Below, piece by piece: positions 33,448 to 45,960 of a DNA stretch of 64,000 nt (positions are counted from its first letter, which is position 1; each line of letters starts with the position of its first letter). Origin of the DNA: Jaltomata sinuosa. Taxonomy: Eukaryota > Streptophyta > Magnoliopsida > Solanales > Solanaceae. The notes beneath the pieces were generated by a model. That model was not told the origin of the DNA and did no database searches. It saw only the letters and a program-made list of their open reading frames with translations. The stretch spans positions 434,001 through 498,000 of the forward strand of contig QJPP01001842.1 in NCBI GenBank assembly GCA_003996215.1, given 5' to 3'. Made by a program: the position numbers and the translations under genes.

Positions 33448-34945
33448 TGATAAGTCGGTAATCTACCAACTTATTGACCCTAAATCCATGAATTATTGCT
33501 ATGTTTTGAATAGATTTAGAGGTTCTTATGACCTTTATTGATGTCTATGCAGGTACTTTTGATAAATGATGAGAAACAAGTAAATAGACCCAGAAAGAGC
33601 TCAAAAGGAGTGAAGTGTGAAGTGTTTCGAAATGCTGGAGATTCTGACCTGAGATGCAACGGTCATGCGACACGCACAAGTCGAGGTGCAAACCGCACCT
33701 CCTCCACATGAAGTTGCAAAATTCACTGAAGAATTTGTTAAGAGGTGCAGTTGCTGTGCGACGCACACATCCTAAGGTGCAAACTTCACCCCCTTCGCAT
33801 GAAGCTCCAAAAGTTAGCTGAAGTTACTGGTCCAACTGAAGAGGGTATGCGACATGCACATCACGACATGCGAACCACACATCGCACTGCACACCACCTG
33901 AAGGGGCAATTTTGTCCTAAATTTCAGTGACATTTTGGGAAACTATAAGAGGCCAATTTAGGCACAATTGTAAATATTCTACTTCAGTCCTGAATATTTT
34001 AGAAAGCTTTTTGCCTCAAGAACAAGTTTTCCTCTCCAAAGAGAAGAAGGGTTGAATCCATTCTCTTGGTTAAACATTTGTGTACTCAAATTGAGCTTGG
34101 AACTTGAGATTTATCTCTAATGAAGAGGATTTTGACTTACCTATTTGGTATATCTTTCTCTTTTGCTATGAGTGGCTAATTTCTCTTGTCTAGGGGTGTG
34201 TTGATGATGGATTCTTGACAAATGGGTGTGAGTGTTGTTAATTCATCTTTATAATTGCTTATTTGACATGGGTCTAGTAGTTTCACCAAGTTTTAATCCT
34301 ACAATTGGTGGTTGCAAACATTAATTTTCATTGCTTGACTATGTGATTGCTTGAAAGAGGATTTCATGGTTTCAGATGTGAAATTGCTAGTGGGAACTTG
34401 GGAATCCTTCTAGATTTGAGACTAGAAATAGCTCTTATCGAAGGAATCACCCCCTTAAGGGTCTAAGCTAGAGATAGTGTCACCTCCCCAAGCTTAGGTT
34501 GGTTGTTTGTCGATCAAACCGATGGTGCTCTAACAGAGATTATCGGATATATGGTTGTTGATCGAGAGATAACAATCCATACCCATGACCAACACTACTT
34601 ATGTCAATAAGCGAGAATAAATGTGAATTGATAATCACTCTAATCCATGATTAAAGCCCCATTGGATACACATCCCTAGTCACCTACTCTACTTGGTTCA
34701 CCCGCTTTTGTTTATTTTCTTTTATTTAATTGTGATTGTAGTGAAAACATCCCAATTCCCCCAACCTTTTACTTTTCTTGTATAAGCACTTACTCTCATT
34801 TTGAACTCAATTCTATACAATCTTAATTTAGCTATCTCCAAGTCCCTTAGGTATGACCCCGACACTCATTGGGAATTATAAATTTTGTTTTGCTGCACGA
34901 TCATCGTGACCTCCAACTTGGGGAGCATGATTTGAGCATTCATCA
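33448..34945 (+). repeat. 3' LTR of element B (1498 bp)
   Basis: TGATAAGTCG to GCATTCATCA, followed by the target duplication GTAAC. The palindrome cluster is at 33650-33900 and the TATA-like CTATAAGA at 33943. No gene is present. Confidence 0.9.
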
Positions 34946-35445
34946 GTAACCAAATTAGAACGATTGGAGAATTTAGGCTAAAATTGGAATAGATAATGTA
35001 ATGACCCTTCTGGTCATTCTCGTGTTTTCACATTTCTTATACTGTTAGAGCTTGCTTGTAGTGGTTCAAGTCATTAATGGCTTGCTAGGACCGATAGTTC
35101 GGTGCTAGGGACTTTTATTTGGTCTTTACGATCATTCCTTGTTTTAGAGCTTTAAACTTTTGAAATCATTGACTTTGGTGAATATTCTTGGCAATCGTGC
35201 TCGAAATTGAATTCCGACAGTGTTGTTAGCTCCAGAGTGTGGACTTTGGTCTAGTTGGACCTTTGGTCAGGATCTGGGAGCTATTCAACTTGGAATTCTC
35301 TCTCGTTCTATGTTTTTAGGCCAGTTGGGCTTGTTTGATTGACTTTGGTCAACATTTGGAGACGACATCATTGGATGGAAATTTTGTCACCGTTGTTAGC
35401 TCCGGAATGTTGCGTTTAGGCTAGAGGGACCATTGGTTCAGGACC

Positions 35446-37429
35446 TGTCACACCCCAAGGTTACCCCTTGAATTAACACGGGACTCAGGACCACAAGTAT
35501 ACCAAGTTAACCCTTGGCTTTAGCATGACTTTAGCAAACATAGATAAACTTAGCGGAAGCATTAAACTGAAGAGGTAAGCAAACTGAGTCATCAATAGAT
35601 CAAGGTATAAATGTAACAGAATACGAAGCCTCAAATACAAAGTCTCTAACTATGTCTGAAAAGCCTTTACACTGAATAATGAGTTTCTAGGACAAGACCC
35701 CAGCTAACTCCAAATACTAAGAAAAAAATCATAGAAGTAGCTAAACTGATACTAGTCCTCGAAGGATGAGGACTCACCACTCGAAGCTGGGACACCTACT
35801 AACCTCTAGCCACGAATCTGAGGACTCAAACATGAATATGCATCATCAAAGGATACAACACAAGAATATGCATCAGTACTATAGGATGTACCGAGCATGT
35901 GAGATATGCATACATATGGTAAAACGCACTTAAAATATGTTTAAAATAAATTTAGTACATAATGAGAGAAAGAATCACTAAATATCAATTTTTAAGCTTA
36001 AGACATGAAATAGAAGTCAAGTTTTAAAGTAGAACATCATATAACTTCATAGCTTAGAAATAGTCATACAAGAGTTTTTATTAACCGACATAAACCATGG
36101 TGAGCTACATGGAGTCCAGTGTCATGCACCCACACTGAAAAAGGTTGTCCTAACCAACCAAAGTTAGAACTATGTCATAAGGATCTGTCATAAGCCACCT
36201 AGGGCAACCTACGGTGGAAACATAGTTCTGGACTTGGGTTATCTGAACCCTCATCACTCGGTGCTAAATAATACTCCCAAAATAATACATATAACTCATA
36301 TAATACGTGTGACATATCTAATGCCAAAACTGTTGAAAAGCATAAGTACATATCTGATGTCATGCAAATTTCAATTCATAAGTCTTAAAGCTTAGCATAG
36401 CCATAATCCAATACATACTTTTCCTTCTAAATCCATAACTTGAAGAATTAGGCATGCAATTTCATAACATACTTGAGGTCATGTTATCTAAACATGCCAA
36501 TTTCACTCAAAAACATGCAATTGAGTGAAAACATGCAATTGAGTGAAAACATGCAAAAATTCATCTATAATGCATGGGCTTTGGAAAATATTTAAGGAAT
36601 CTCAAATAAATCATAGATAAGTAATGAGGAACCATGAATTTATGCTTTAAAACGGAACCCATAAGTTTTTTCCAATTTGGGTAAGAACCCTAATTTCATT
36701 AATTCATAATTCAAAGTAAGACTGGAGGGTTTTGGGTACAAGGGTGGAAGGAATCCCTTATTAAATACCCACATACCTGAAATGAAACTTTCTATATCAA
36801 GGATGAAGAGAATTTGAGACTTGGAACGTGGGGCTTGAATCTTGAGAGACCCTTTCCACTTTTAGGATAGAATGAGGGTTTGAGATGAAACTTAGCCTAA
36901 TAGAAGTGAAAATACTTCTAGAATTGTCCAAAACCACCTCACTTAGGAGTTAAAAGGGTGGGTAATTACAAAAATAACCCAGGGACTTAAATTAGAAAAA
37001 GCTGTTAAAACTGTGGCTTCAGGTTCTATGAGTTCAATCCATTAGCCGTAGACTAAACCATGACTTGTGGTTTCCTCTCGTTGTTCCTGGCCAATGTGTT
37101 CAGCTGTAGATCAAGTTTCATGAGTGAACAGTACAATTCATAGAATAAACTACAGTTTGTAAAATCCACTCATGGTTCCTGGGGAACAGGCAACCCTCAG
37201 GTTTGATTCCACAAGTGAAAAGTACAGTCCGTAGAACAAATTACGATCCATAGAACCCACTTGTGGTTCTCATATCAAAGGTTGAACCAACATAATACTA
37301 ACTACGGGTTCATTCCACGGCTTGTGGTTCAGACCACGGCCCGTGGTTTGGACTCGTAATTCCTGAAATGATCAAAAAATTTCAGAGATTCTTAGTTTAA
37401 AAGTTGATTCGAAATTCCAAGGCTTTACA
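35446..37429 (-). repeat. 3' LTR of element H (1984 bp)
   Basis: The plus strand reads TGTCACACCCC to GGCTTTACA. Palindrome cluster at about 37020-37370 (CCACGGCTTGTGG, CACGGCCCGTGG). An 18-bp unit AACATGCAATTGAGTGAA is repeated about three times at 36511-36556 but less often in the other LTR (near 43215). Confidence 0.85.
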
Positions 37430-37445
37430 ATATCTCTCCCTTAGG
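37430..37445 (-). other. Polypurine tract of element H
   Basis: The minus strand reads GATCCTAAGGGAGAGATAT next to the LTR, matching the tracts of C and D. Confidence 0.7.
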
Positions 37446-37689
37446 ATCATTCGTCCTTGAATGAAGACTAAGGAAAACTAGAGAGAAAACAGCCCAACCA
37501 AGCAACAAAACACGAAAACTCAAGGATAAACATGAAAACTGAGCTTTTCAACTCATAACATGACTGAACTAACTTTGGAAAACATGAATGCATGCTAGGA
37601 TCATGAGACAAGATGGTGGATTAGGATAGGAGGGACAAACTAAGGAGGAAACTATTACCTCAAGCTAAAACTGAATCAGAAGGAAAGGG

Positions 37690-38668
37690 ATGAGGGTACT
37701 TGGCTTTCATGGCTGCGTCTACTTTCCAAGTAGCTCCCTCAACTAGCTGATTTCTCCAAAGGACCTTCACTGAAGCAACTTATTTGTTCCTCAACCTCCG
37801 ATCTGATGATCAAAAATCTCCACGAGAACTTCAACCTTTCCCCAATAATATGAACCTTCTCCATAGTCTCATGAACTGAGTCTGGACCAATCAAAGATGC
37901 TTCACCTACCCCAAACCAACCAATAGGAGATCTACACCTCCGCCCATAAAGTGCCTCATAAGGAGCCATCTGGATGCTAGAATAAAAACTGTTATTGTAG
38001 GAAAATTCAATAAGAGTTAACTGATCAGTCCAATTACCTTTGAAGTTAATCAGACAAGCTCTCAATATGTCCTCAAGAATCTGAATAGTACTCTCTACTT
38101 GTTCATCCGTCTGTGGGTGAAAAGTTTTGCTAAGCTTAACCTGAATACCAAGACCTCTCTGAAACGATCTCCAAAACTGAGATGTAAACTAAATACCCCC
38201 TATCTGAAATGATAGACAATGGAACACCATAAAATTTGACTATCTCACGAATGTAGAGTCTAGCATAATCCTCTGCTGAATCCATATTCTTGACAGCCAA
38301 AAAGTGTCTGACTTATTCATTCAGTTGACGATCACCCAAATAGAATCATGCTTCCCGCGAGTATGAGGTAAACCTGTAATGAAATCCATATTGATTACTT
38401 CCCACTTCCAAGTAGGAAGATCAATATCCTGAGTCATACTACCTGGTCGCTGATGCTCTACCTTTACTTGCTGACAGTTAGGACACTTAGCCATAAAATC
38501 TTCTATGTCCCTCTTCATGCCATTCCACCAATAGATTTCCCATAGGTAACTGTACATCTTGGTGGCACCGGGGTGAATAGAATATCTGGAGCTATGAGCC
38601 TTTACCAAGATCCGCTGTCTTAACCCATCTATATTTGGAATACAAAATCGGCCCTGATAACGAAGCAC
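37690..38668 (-). pseudogene. Integrase of element H with internal deletion
   Basis: The zinc finger (SIHPGATKMYSYL...KCPNCQQ) and core are readable. The first Asp is in NMDFITGL, the second in IISDRG, and the Glu in the DEQVEST stretch, so the triad is intact. Stops separate 38668-38321 from 38065-37739. After KVHIIGERL the sequence jumps straight to a VEILDHQ-like motif, whereas D has about 330 bp between them. The missing part is the GPY/F motif and the linker to the chromodomain. The tail VEGATWKVDAAMKAKYPHPF remains. A stop and frame change follow the junction. Confidence 0.8.
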
Positions 38669-38725
38669 ACTATCTCCCCCTTAGGAGAAAACCTCTACCC
38701 TTTGCTGATGGACTGCACCCTTCAA

Positions 38726-39330
38726 CTAGTGCAAAATAGGATCATTGTTTTGCTTCTCTTTCACTTTAGCTACCAAAGATGATTCAGAACCATTTTGAAC
38801 GATAACACCACCATCCGTCGAATCCATAAGGTGAACACCTAATCGAGCAAGTCTATGAATATCCTTGGCCAATTCCTTCTTTCCGTCCTCAATCGAAGAT
38901 ACATTACCCATAGACAACCTACTAAGTGCATCCGCCATGACATTGGCCTTACCCGGATGGTAAAGCACACTCATATCATAATCCTTAAGAAGCTCAAGAC
39001 ATCTCTTTTGATGAAGATTCAATTCCTTTTGAGCAAACACATACTGAAGACCCTTATGATTGGTGAATACATTCACATGAACACCATACAAGGAGTGTCT
39101 CCAAATCATCAAAGCAACGACCACTGCTGCTAGCTCAGGATCATGAGTAAGGTAGTTCTTCTCATGAATCTTAAGCTGTCTAGAAGCATAAGCAATCAAC
39201 CTACCATGCTGCATCAAAAAACAACCCAAACCAATCCTAGAAGCTTCACAATACACGATAAAGTCATCTAAGCCCTCGGGTAGAGCCAAAACTGGAGCTG
39301 TGGTCAACCTAGTTTTCAATTCCTGAAAGT
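38726..39330 (-). pseudogene. RNase H domain of element H
   Basis: The 197-residue open piece 39319-38726 covers the RNase H domain and the linker toward integrase. Two catalytic aspartates are changed: YCDAS reads YCEAS and TDHK reads TNHK. The Glu in HDPELAAV and the final Asp in MADALSRLSM remain. A long open frame with lost catalytic residues fits neutral decay. Confidence 0.85.
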
Positions 39331-39399
39331 TCTTCTCACATAGATCTGTCCACTAAAAATTTACCTTCTTCTAAGTCAACCAAGTCAATGAGGTAGTGA

Positions 39400-40509
39400 T
39401 AGAAGAAAACCCTTACATAAACCTCCTATAGTAACCAGCCAAACACAAAAAGCTCATAATATCCGATGGGGAAGTGGGTCTAGGCCAATTCTTTACTGCC
39501 TGTATTTATTGCGAATCAACTAGAATACCATATCTAGTCACAATATGAACCAAAAAATCAATAGACTACATCCAAAACTTGCATTTGCTGAAATTAGCAA
39601 ATAACTGTCGATCCTTGAGAGTCTGCAACACAACTCTCAAGTGGCCTGCATGATCCTTCTCACTCCGAGAATATATAAGAATATCATCAATGAAAACAAT
39701 CACAAACATATCCAAATACTGTTTGAACATATGGTTCATCAAATCCATAAAAGCTACAAAAGCATTTATTAGTCCAAAAGACATAACCACAAATTTATAA
39801 TGACCATACCGAGTTTTGAAAGCTGTCTTCGGAATGTCACACTCTCGAACTCTTAGCTTATATAACCGGATCTAAGGTTGATCTTTGAGAAGTAACTAGC
39901 ACCCTGAAGCTAATCAAATTAGTCATCAATCCTAGGAATGGGATACTTATTCTTGTTTATGACCTTGTTCAACTAATGATAGTTGAGACACATTCTGAGA
40001 GAACTATCTTTCTTTCGCACGAATAGAACTGGAACATCCCATGGAGAGATATTGGGCCTGATAAAACCCTTATCAAGTAGGTCCTTCAAATGTTCTTTCA
40101 ATTCCTTAAGTTCCACTGGAGCCATTCTATAAGGAGGAATTGAAATAGGATGCGTATGTGAAAGAACATCTATTCCAAAGTCGATCTCCCGCTCGAGAGG
40201 GACTCCGGGCAAATCTTCGAGAAATACTTCTGAAAACTTATTCACAATAGAAAATGACTGGATAGAGAGAGTTTCAGAGTCTGTGTCTATAACCCAAACT
40301 ATGTGATAGACATAACCCTTAGAAATCATCTTCCTAGCCTTGAGATATGATATGAAACGACCCTTTGAGGATGGAGGACTACCTTGCCACTCTAAGACAA
40401 GTTTATTTGGAAACTTGAAACTAATGACTCGGGTACGATAATCAACTAAGGTATAACATGAATACGACCAATCCATAGCAATAATAACATCGAAATTAGT
40501 CATCTTCAA
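39400..40509 (-). pseudogene. Reverse transcriptase of element H
   Basis: The open piece 40509-39973 runs from the protease-RT linker (YHIVWVIDTDSETL) to the RT N-terminus (LLDKGFIRPNISPWDVPVLF) and ends LRMCLNYH where CIDYR is expected. After a frame change and stops, 39790-39566 has MVMSFGLINAFVAF and FIDDILIYS, so the YxDD aspartates survive. A GFL/YYRRF-like stretch with stops follows toward 39420. Confidence 0.85.
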
Positions 40510-40523
40510 CTCTACTAGATCTG

Positions 40524-40826
40524 CTAAAGTGATAATATGAAGGACTGAGATAGGTCAATTTCAGTAATTTTTTTGTCTATGACTAACTCATCAACAGGAT
40601 TAGAAACACAAAAGGGTTTTAAGAGTTGTTCATGAAAAATTTCAAACTTGCAAGCAACATAAGGGGTCACAAAGGATATGGATGCACCAGGGTCCAATAA
40701 AGTATACACATCGAGAGAGAAGACTTTCAACATACCATTGATAACGTCCAGGGAACTCTCCTGGTTCTGGCGAGAAGACATAAAGAAAATACTGGCGCTG
40801 ACCACGACCTGAACCAAAAGCAACAC
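40524..40826 (-). pseudogene. Aspartic protease of element H
   Basis: A 100-residue open piece with the active-site segment TLLDPGASISFVTPYVA. The Asp-Pro-Gly form matches A. It is preceded by SSRQNQESSLDVINGM, the usual Gag-protease linker in this group. It continues in near register toward the RT linker, with a stop at 40524. Confidence 0.8.
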
Positions 40827-40829
40827 TCT

Positions 40830-41938
40830 GTTGGGCTGGTCGACCTCCTGGGGCTGCTAGAGCAGACTAAGTCTTGCTGCCTCCCTATCCCTTCTTGGCT
40901 GAAGGGCAATCCCTTATCATGTGCCCAAAATGTCCAGATCCAAACCATTCACCTGTGCCCAAATGACACTCTCCCAAGTGATTTTTCCTACACTTGTTGC
41001 GAACAGGAAAGGTAGGCCCTTTTGCAACACTCCCTTGAAACTGCGAACCTAATCCCCTACCTGACTGATCATGCCTAGTCTTGGGGACCTGAGTAGGAGC
41101 ACTAGCTGAAGAATGCACGGGTCCTGATGATTTCTTATGAAATAAAGAACGTTGTCTACATCCGAACCTCCAATGGCTAAAACCCAAACTCTCTGATCTA
41201 GACCTCTTGTTCTCTCTTGCCATCTCCCTCAACTTATCTCCCTCAATCTGGTGAGCATGAGTCGTAAGTCTAGAAATATTTATATCATCCAAAATCATAG
41301 CGGATATGCACACTTTCTTAACCAAATCTTACACCCTATTAATGAACTTGCTCATTTGATCCCTCGAATCGACCATCATAGAAGGAGCATACCTAGAAAG
41401 TTGAGTGAACTTCAACCTATATTCCAAAACCGACATAGATCCTTGCCTCAAATTCATGAACTCTTTGGCCTTAGCCTCCCACAACTCTCTAGGGAAGAAC
41501 CGATCAAGAAAAGCCCTCTCAAAGCACTCCCAAGTCATAGGGACCACATTCCTAGCCCTAGTATCCTTTCACTAAGTATACCAAATGTGAGACACATCCT
41601 TTAGCTAGTAGGAAGCTAGCTCAACACCATCAATACCAACAACCTGCATCATATCAAAGATCTTCTTCACCTCATCCATGAAATTTTGTGGATCCTCACC
41701 AACTTTCAAACCCTAAAACTCAGATAGGTTCATGCAAATGAAGTCTCGAATGTGGGCCGTAACTCCACCTTGAGGATAGCCGGGGATAGGAGCCTACTGA
41801 TTGTCCTGAGCGGCCGTAGTCTGAGCTAGCATATGAATGGCATTTTTAAACTATGTATATTGTGACCTCGGGGTCTGGAATTGAAGGATTAGAATTTCGA
41901 GTATTGTCTCGGAGAGGCATGGCATGGCGAGGAGGAAT
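40830..41938 (-). pseudogene. gag of element H
   Basis: Alignment with A puts the start at 41938, but the codon is ATT; the next ATG in the same frame is 41920. The Retrotrans_gag core includes FLDRFFPRELWEAKAKEF and LRQGSMSVLEYRLKFTQL (41547-41329), after several stops. The segment 41325-40885 carries MARENKRSRSE. It also holds the knuckle region, where CRKNHLGEC lacks its second Cys and the second knuckle shows Trp and Ser for its first two Cys (GEWFGSGHFGHMIRDC). Both knuckles are therefore broken. Confidence 0.8.
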
Positions 41939-42130
41939 AATGTGAAATGCATAAAGATTGGATTAGAGAGGTAATAGAGTTAAACTCTATCGCATGATAT
42001 TGATCATGAAATAAGTAAAGTATTTTCCTAAGACACCTCGTAGTTGCACTCCCATAAGTGTGGCGTGCTTCACACATATGAAAGAGACTCTACTAGATGT
42101 GACTTTCAGACACCCTAGGACTCTTGAACC

Positions 42131-42146
42131 TGATGCTATGATACCA
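42131..42146 (-). other. Primer-binding site of element H
   Basis: The minus strand reads TGGTATCATAGCATCA, an initiator-Met-type PBS with one change, four bases inside the LTR. Confidence 0.8.
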
Positions 42147-42150
42147 AGTT

Positions 42151-44103
42151 TGTAATGCCTCAAGACTACCCTCTAGACATAACACGGGACCTAAAACCAC
42201 AAGTGTCTTATGTTAACCATTGGATTTAGCATGACTTAAGCAAACATAGATAAACTTAGCAGAAGCATTAAAATGAAGAGGTAAGCAAATTGAGTCATCA
42301 ATAGATCAAGGTATAAACATAATAGAATCTGAAGCCTCAAATACAGAATCTCTAAGTATGTCTGAAAAGCCTCTAAACTTAATAATGAGTTGCTAGGACA
42401 AGACTCTAGCTAACTCAAAATACTAAAAAGAAAACCATAGAAGTAGCTAAACTGATACTAGTCCTCAAAGGATGAGGACTCACCACTCGAAGCTGAGACA
42501 CCTGCTAACCTCTAGCCACGAATTTGAGGACCCGAACCTGAATCTGTATCTTCAAAGAATGCATCGCGAGAATATGCGTTAGTATTATAGGATGTACCAA
42601 ATACATCAGATATGCATACATATGGTAAAAATGCACTTAAAACATGCTTAAAATGAATTTCATACATAATGAGAGAAAGCTGAAGTAAATATCAAGATTT
42701 AAGCTTAAGACATGAAATAAAATTCAAGTTTCAAAGTAGAACATCATATAACTTCATAGATTAGAAATAGTCATATGAGAATTTCTATTAACAGACATAA
42801 ACCATGGTGAGCTACATTGAGTCCAGTGCCATGTACCCACACTAAAAAAAGTTGTCCTAACCAATCAAAGATAGAACTATGTCATAAGGATCATGTCAAA
42901 AGCCACAAAGGTAAACTTATGATGGCAATGTAATTCTGGACTTGGGCTATCTGAATCCTCATCGCTCGGTGCTAAATACTACTCCCAAAACAATATATAT
43001 ATATATAGCTCATATAATACGTGTGACATATCTAATGCCAAAACTATTGAAATGCATAAGGACATATCTGATGTCATGTGAATTTCAATTCATAAGTCTT
43101 AATCTTAGTATAGCCATAATTGTAAACATATTTTTCCTTTTAAATCCACAACTTAAAGAATTAGGCATATAATTTTATAACATACTTGAGGTCATGTTTT
43201 CTAAACATGCCAATTTCACTTGAAAACATGCAATTGAGTAAAAATATGCTAAAATTCATTTATAATGCATGGGCTTTGGAAAACATTTAAGGAATCTCAA
43301 ATAAATCATAGATAAGTAATGAGGAACCATGAATTTATGCTTTAAAACTGAACCTATAAGATTTTCTCAATCTGGGTAAGAACCCTAATTTCATAAATTC
43401 ATAATTCAAAGTAAAACTTGAGGGTTTTGGTATAAGGGTGGAAGGAATCCCTTATATAATACCCACATACCCAAATTGAAGCTTTCTATATCAAGGATGA
43501 ATAGAAATGGAGACTTGGAACTTGGGGCTTGAAGCTTGAGAGACCCTTTCCACTTTTAGGATAGAAGGAGGGTTTGAGATGAGACTTAGGGTAATAGAAG
43601 TGAAAATCCTTCTAGAATTATCCAAAATGACCTCACTTAGGAGTTAAAAGGGTGGGTAATTACCAAAATAACCCAAGGACATAAATTAGGAAAAGTTGTT
43701 AAAACTGCAGGTTTAGGTTCCACGAGTTCAATCCACGAGCCGTACACTAAACCACGAGGTGGTTTCCTCTCGTGGTTCCTGGACAAAGTATTCAACTACA
43801 GATCAAGTTCCACGAGTGAATAGTATGGTCGGTAGAATAAACTACTTGGTTCCTAGGGAACAGGCAGCCCTCAGGTCTGATTACATAAGTGAATAGTATG
43901 GTCTGTAAAACAAACTATCGTCCGTAGAACCCACTCGTGGTTCTCAGATCAGAGGCTGAACCTGCAGAATACTAACCATGAGTTCATTCTATGGCTCGTG
44001 GTTCAGACCATGGCCCATGGTTTGGACTCGTAATTCCTTGAATGATCAAATATTTTCAGAGATTCTAAGTTTAAAAGTTGATTCAAAATTCTGAGGTGTT
44101 ATA
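42151..44103 (-). repeat. 5' LTR of element H (1953 bp)
   Basis: TGTAATGCCTC to GAGGTGTTATA on the plus strand; the last CA has become TA. Palindrome cluster at about 43710-44030 (CCACGAGTTC, CACGAGCCGTAC, CTCGTGG). A short AT repeat lies near 42993-43008. Confidence 0.85.
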
Positions 44104-44339
44104 GGTCCCAAGGCTTCCGGACTTATTTTTGGCCCTTGGGTTCTATTTTTTGATTGTTGGACTAAAGGTCGATTTTGGTAGCGGGGTCTACTATTTATTA
44201 AATCAACATATGATGGGATTTTCATTGATTCCATTGGATCTGGACTGCCATTTCTAGTTAAATCACCCAGGTCATTTGTGTTTGGGGTACCCCGAATGTG
44301 TTCCTGAGGGTCCATCGGAGTTAAAATTCTTGTTGGCAT

Positions 44340-44619
44340 GGCTGATAGCAGCTGGTTGCTGTCATGGCCCCAGCAGGCCTATGCCTACGCATTGGCATGA
44401 CCTCCTATACGATGCAGCATGCCAGTCGCCCAAGATTTTTGGCCTTCGTCTAGGCGGCGCCTGGTCGCGTACGCGCTGCTGCGTGCGTGGTGGCCTATCC
44501 ACGTGCACGCTAGGCTAGCACCTTTCCTACACATACGTATGGGACACCCACGTGTACGAGCCTACATTGGCAGCTCCATGGGCACGTACGCACAAGCCTA
44601 GGCTGGCCAGCTTAAATAG
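44340..44619 (+). promoter_or_regulatory. Promoter-like region of the G LTR
   Basis: A GC-rich stretch in an AT-rich LTR, dense in ACGT cores: CCACGTGCACG near 44500, the perfect palindrome CATACGTATG near 44532, CCACGTGTACG near 44550 and GGCACGTACGC near 44581. TTAAATAG (44612-44619) follows as a likely TATA box. ACGT cores are classic plant bZIP/bHLH sites. Confidence 0.5.
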
Positions 44620-45960
44620 TTGTTGGCCTCACAATTTTCAGCTTTAGTTCCCATCTCCAAGCTTCAATTTTTTCACCAATTTTTCTCCAAATTACACCAT
44701 TCTTTCACCTGCTCACACCCCTTTCCTGGAGGAATACTTGTTGCTGATCCGGGTTCATTTCTTGCCTCTTGATTAGGTAATTTCTCTTGTTAATTTTCGT
44801 TATTTCTGAAAAATTCTCCTCTTTAAATTATTGATTCATGGGGCTGTTTTGACCCATTTCTATGGTCTGTTTCTGCTCAACTTTTGGGCATGTGCTTCGG
44901 GGATTTTGGGGAATACATGGGTGTTTTTCATTTCATGTTTTGGGTTGCGGGGCCCATGAGCCCGCTTGTGGCCTGAATTTCGACCCAATTATGTTTAAAG
45001 CATCATGGGTATCATTAGTCTCGTATTGATGCTTAGATTATGTTGTTGATAGTTTGTTCATAATTTGGATCTTCTTAGAGCAGTTTGATCCTGGGCAAAG
45101 CCGTTCCTATAACTAGTCATCGAACGACAAGTAGGTTATGGCTTTACCTACCTAGACTCTGCGTATATAGGCTATAACTACATTAATTATCTTCCTTGGG
45201 TTGGTTTTCTAGGTTGGTACCCTCAGACCTTGTCCGCCTTTTTTGTTTTTTTATTTTATACGTTGTTTTTAGTATTCGTTGTAGCCTTGAAATTTTACCC
45301 TTGTGGCCTCGTGTGGCCTTTATTTATGACTTTGGACCATAGACAGTGGGATATTTAGGAATGTTCGTGAGTCTGGAATATCGTGACCTTACTTTAGGCT
45401 ATTTATCCGTGCTATAGAGCTGCTTCTGCATGTGCAGGGCCGATAGGAATGTTTGTGAGCTATTTTGGGCTAATTTATTGTTTGCAAGTATATCATTCAT
45501 GAAAAAGGATTTTCTGCATGTTTTGCTACTATTTTGGATTCAGGCCTACTATCACTGATTTTCTAAACTTTGCATGGCCACGAGGGCTCATTTTCGGTAT
45601 AAAATATGATAAAAAAAGATTTGGTTTTGACTGGTGGATTTTTATCGAGATAAAAGTGGTACTATGTTCATTTTCTCACTGGTTTTCTTAATGATACTAG
45701 ACTCAGCTATGTCGGAGTTCTAGACGTATTTTCTGATGGTTTTAGCCTGGCTATGCTCCAAGCACCCTCTGACAGGGTTACTAAGGTTTTGATTATTGAT
45801 TTAGACTCGTATATACTTTGGGCACCCTTGAGAGTGTCTTGGAGATTGCTACTACTAATTTAGACCCGGATCAATTTCAAGTATGTTTTACGAGACTCTG
45901 ATTATTAATCTATATTCATTCACACTCTGGATAGTGATACTTTGAGATTCACGGTTTTTG

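Larger units (their letters stand above)
9829..34945 (+). mobile_element. Element B: Athila-like LTR element with gag and ORF3 but no pol
   Basis: A 1.5-kb LTR pair is bounded by the 5-bp target duplication GTAAC (9824-9828 and 34946-34950). A PBS follows the first LTR and a purine tract precedes the second. Internally there is a gag of Athila type, then a noncoding segment, ORF3 and a 3' noncoding segment. Protease, RT, RNase H and integrase are absent, so B would need proteins in trans. C (12199-21875) and E (22837-28596) are later insertions. Without them B is about 9.7 kb. Confidence 0.9.
35446..44103 (-). mobile_element. Element H: complete decayed Tekay/Del-like chromovirus
   Basis: LTRs at 35446-37429 and 42151-44103, minus strand, flanked by GGACC (35441-35445) and GGTCC (44104-44108), one mismatch apart. 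PBS, gag, protease, RT, RNase H and integrase are in order, all with stops. LTR ends are strongly diverged from each other, so H is old. The integrase lacks its GPY/F segment through an internal deletion. Confidence 0.9.
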
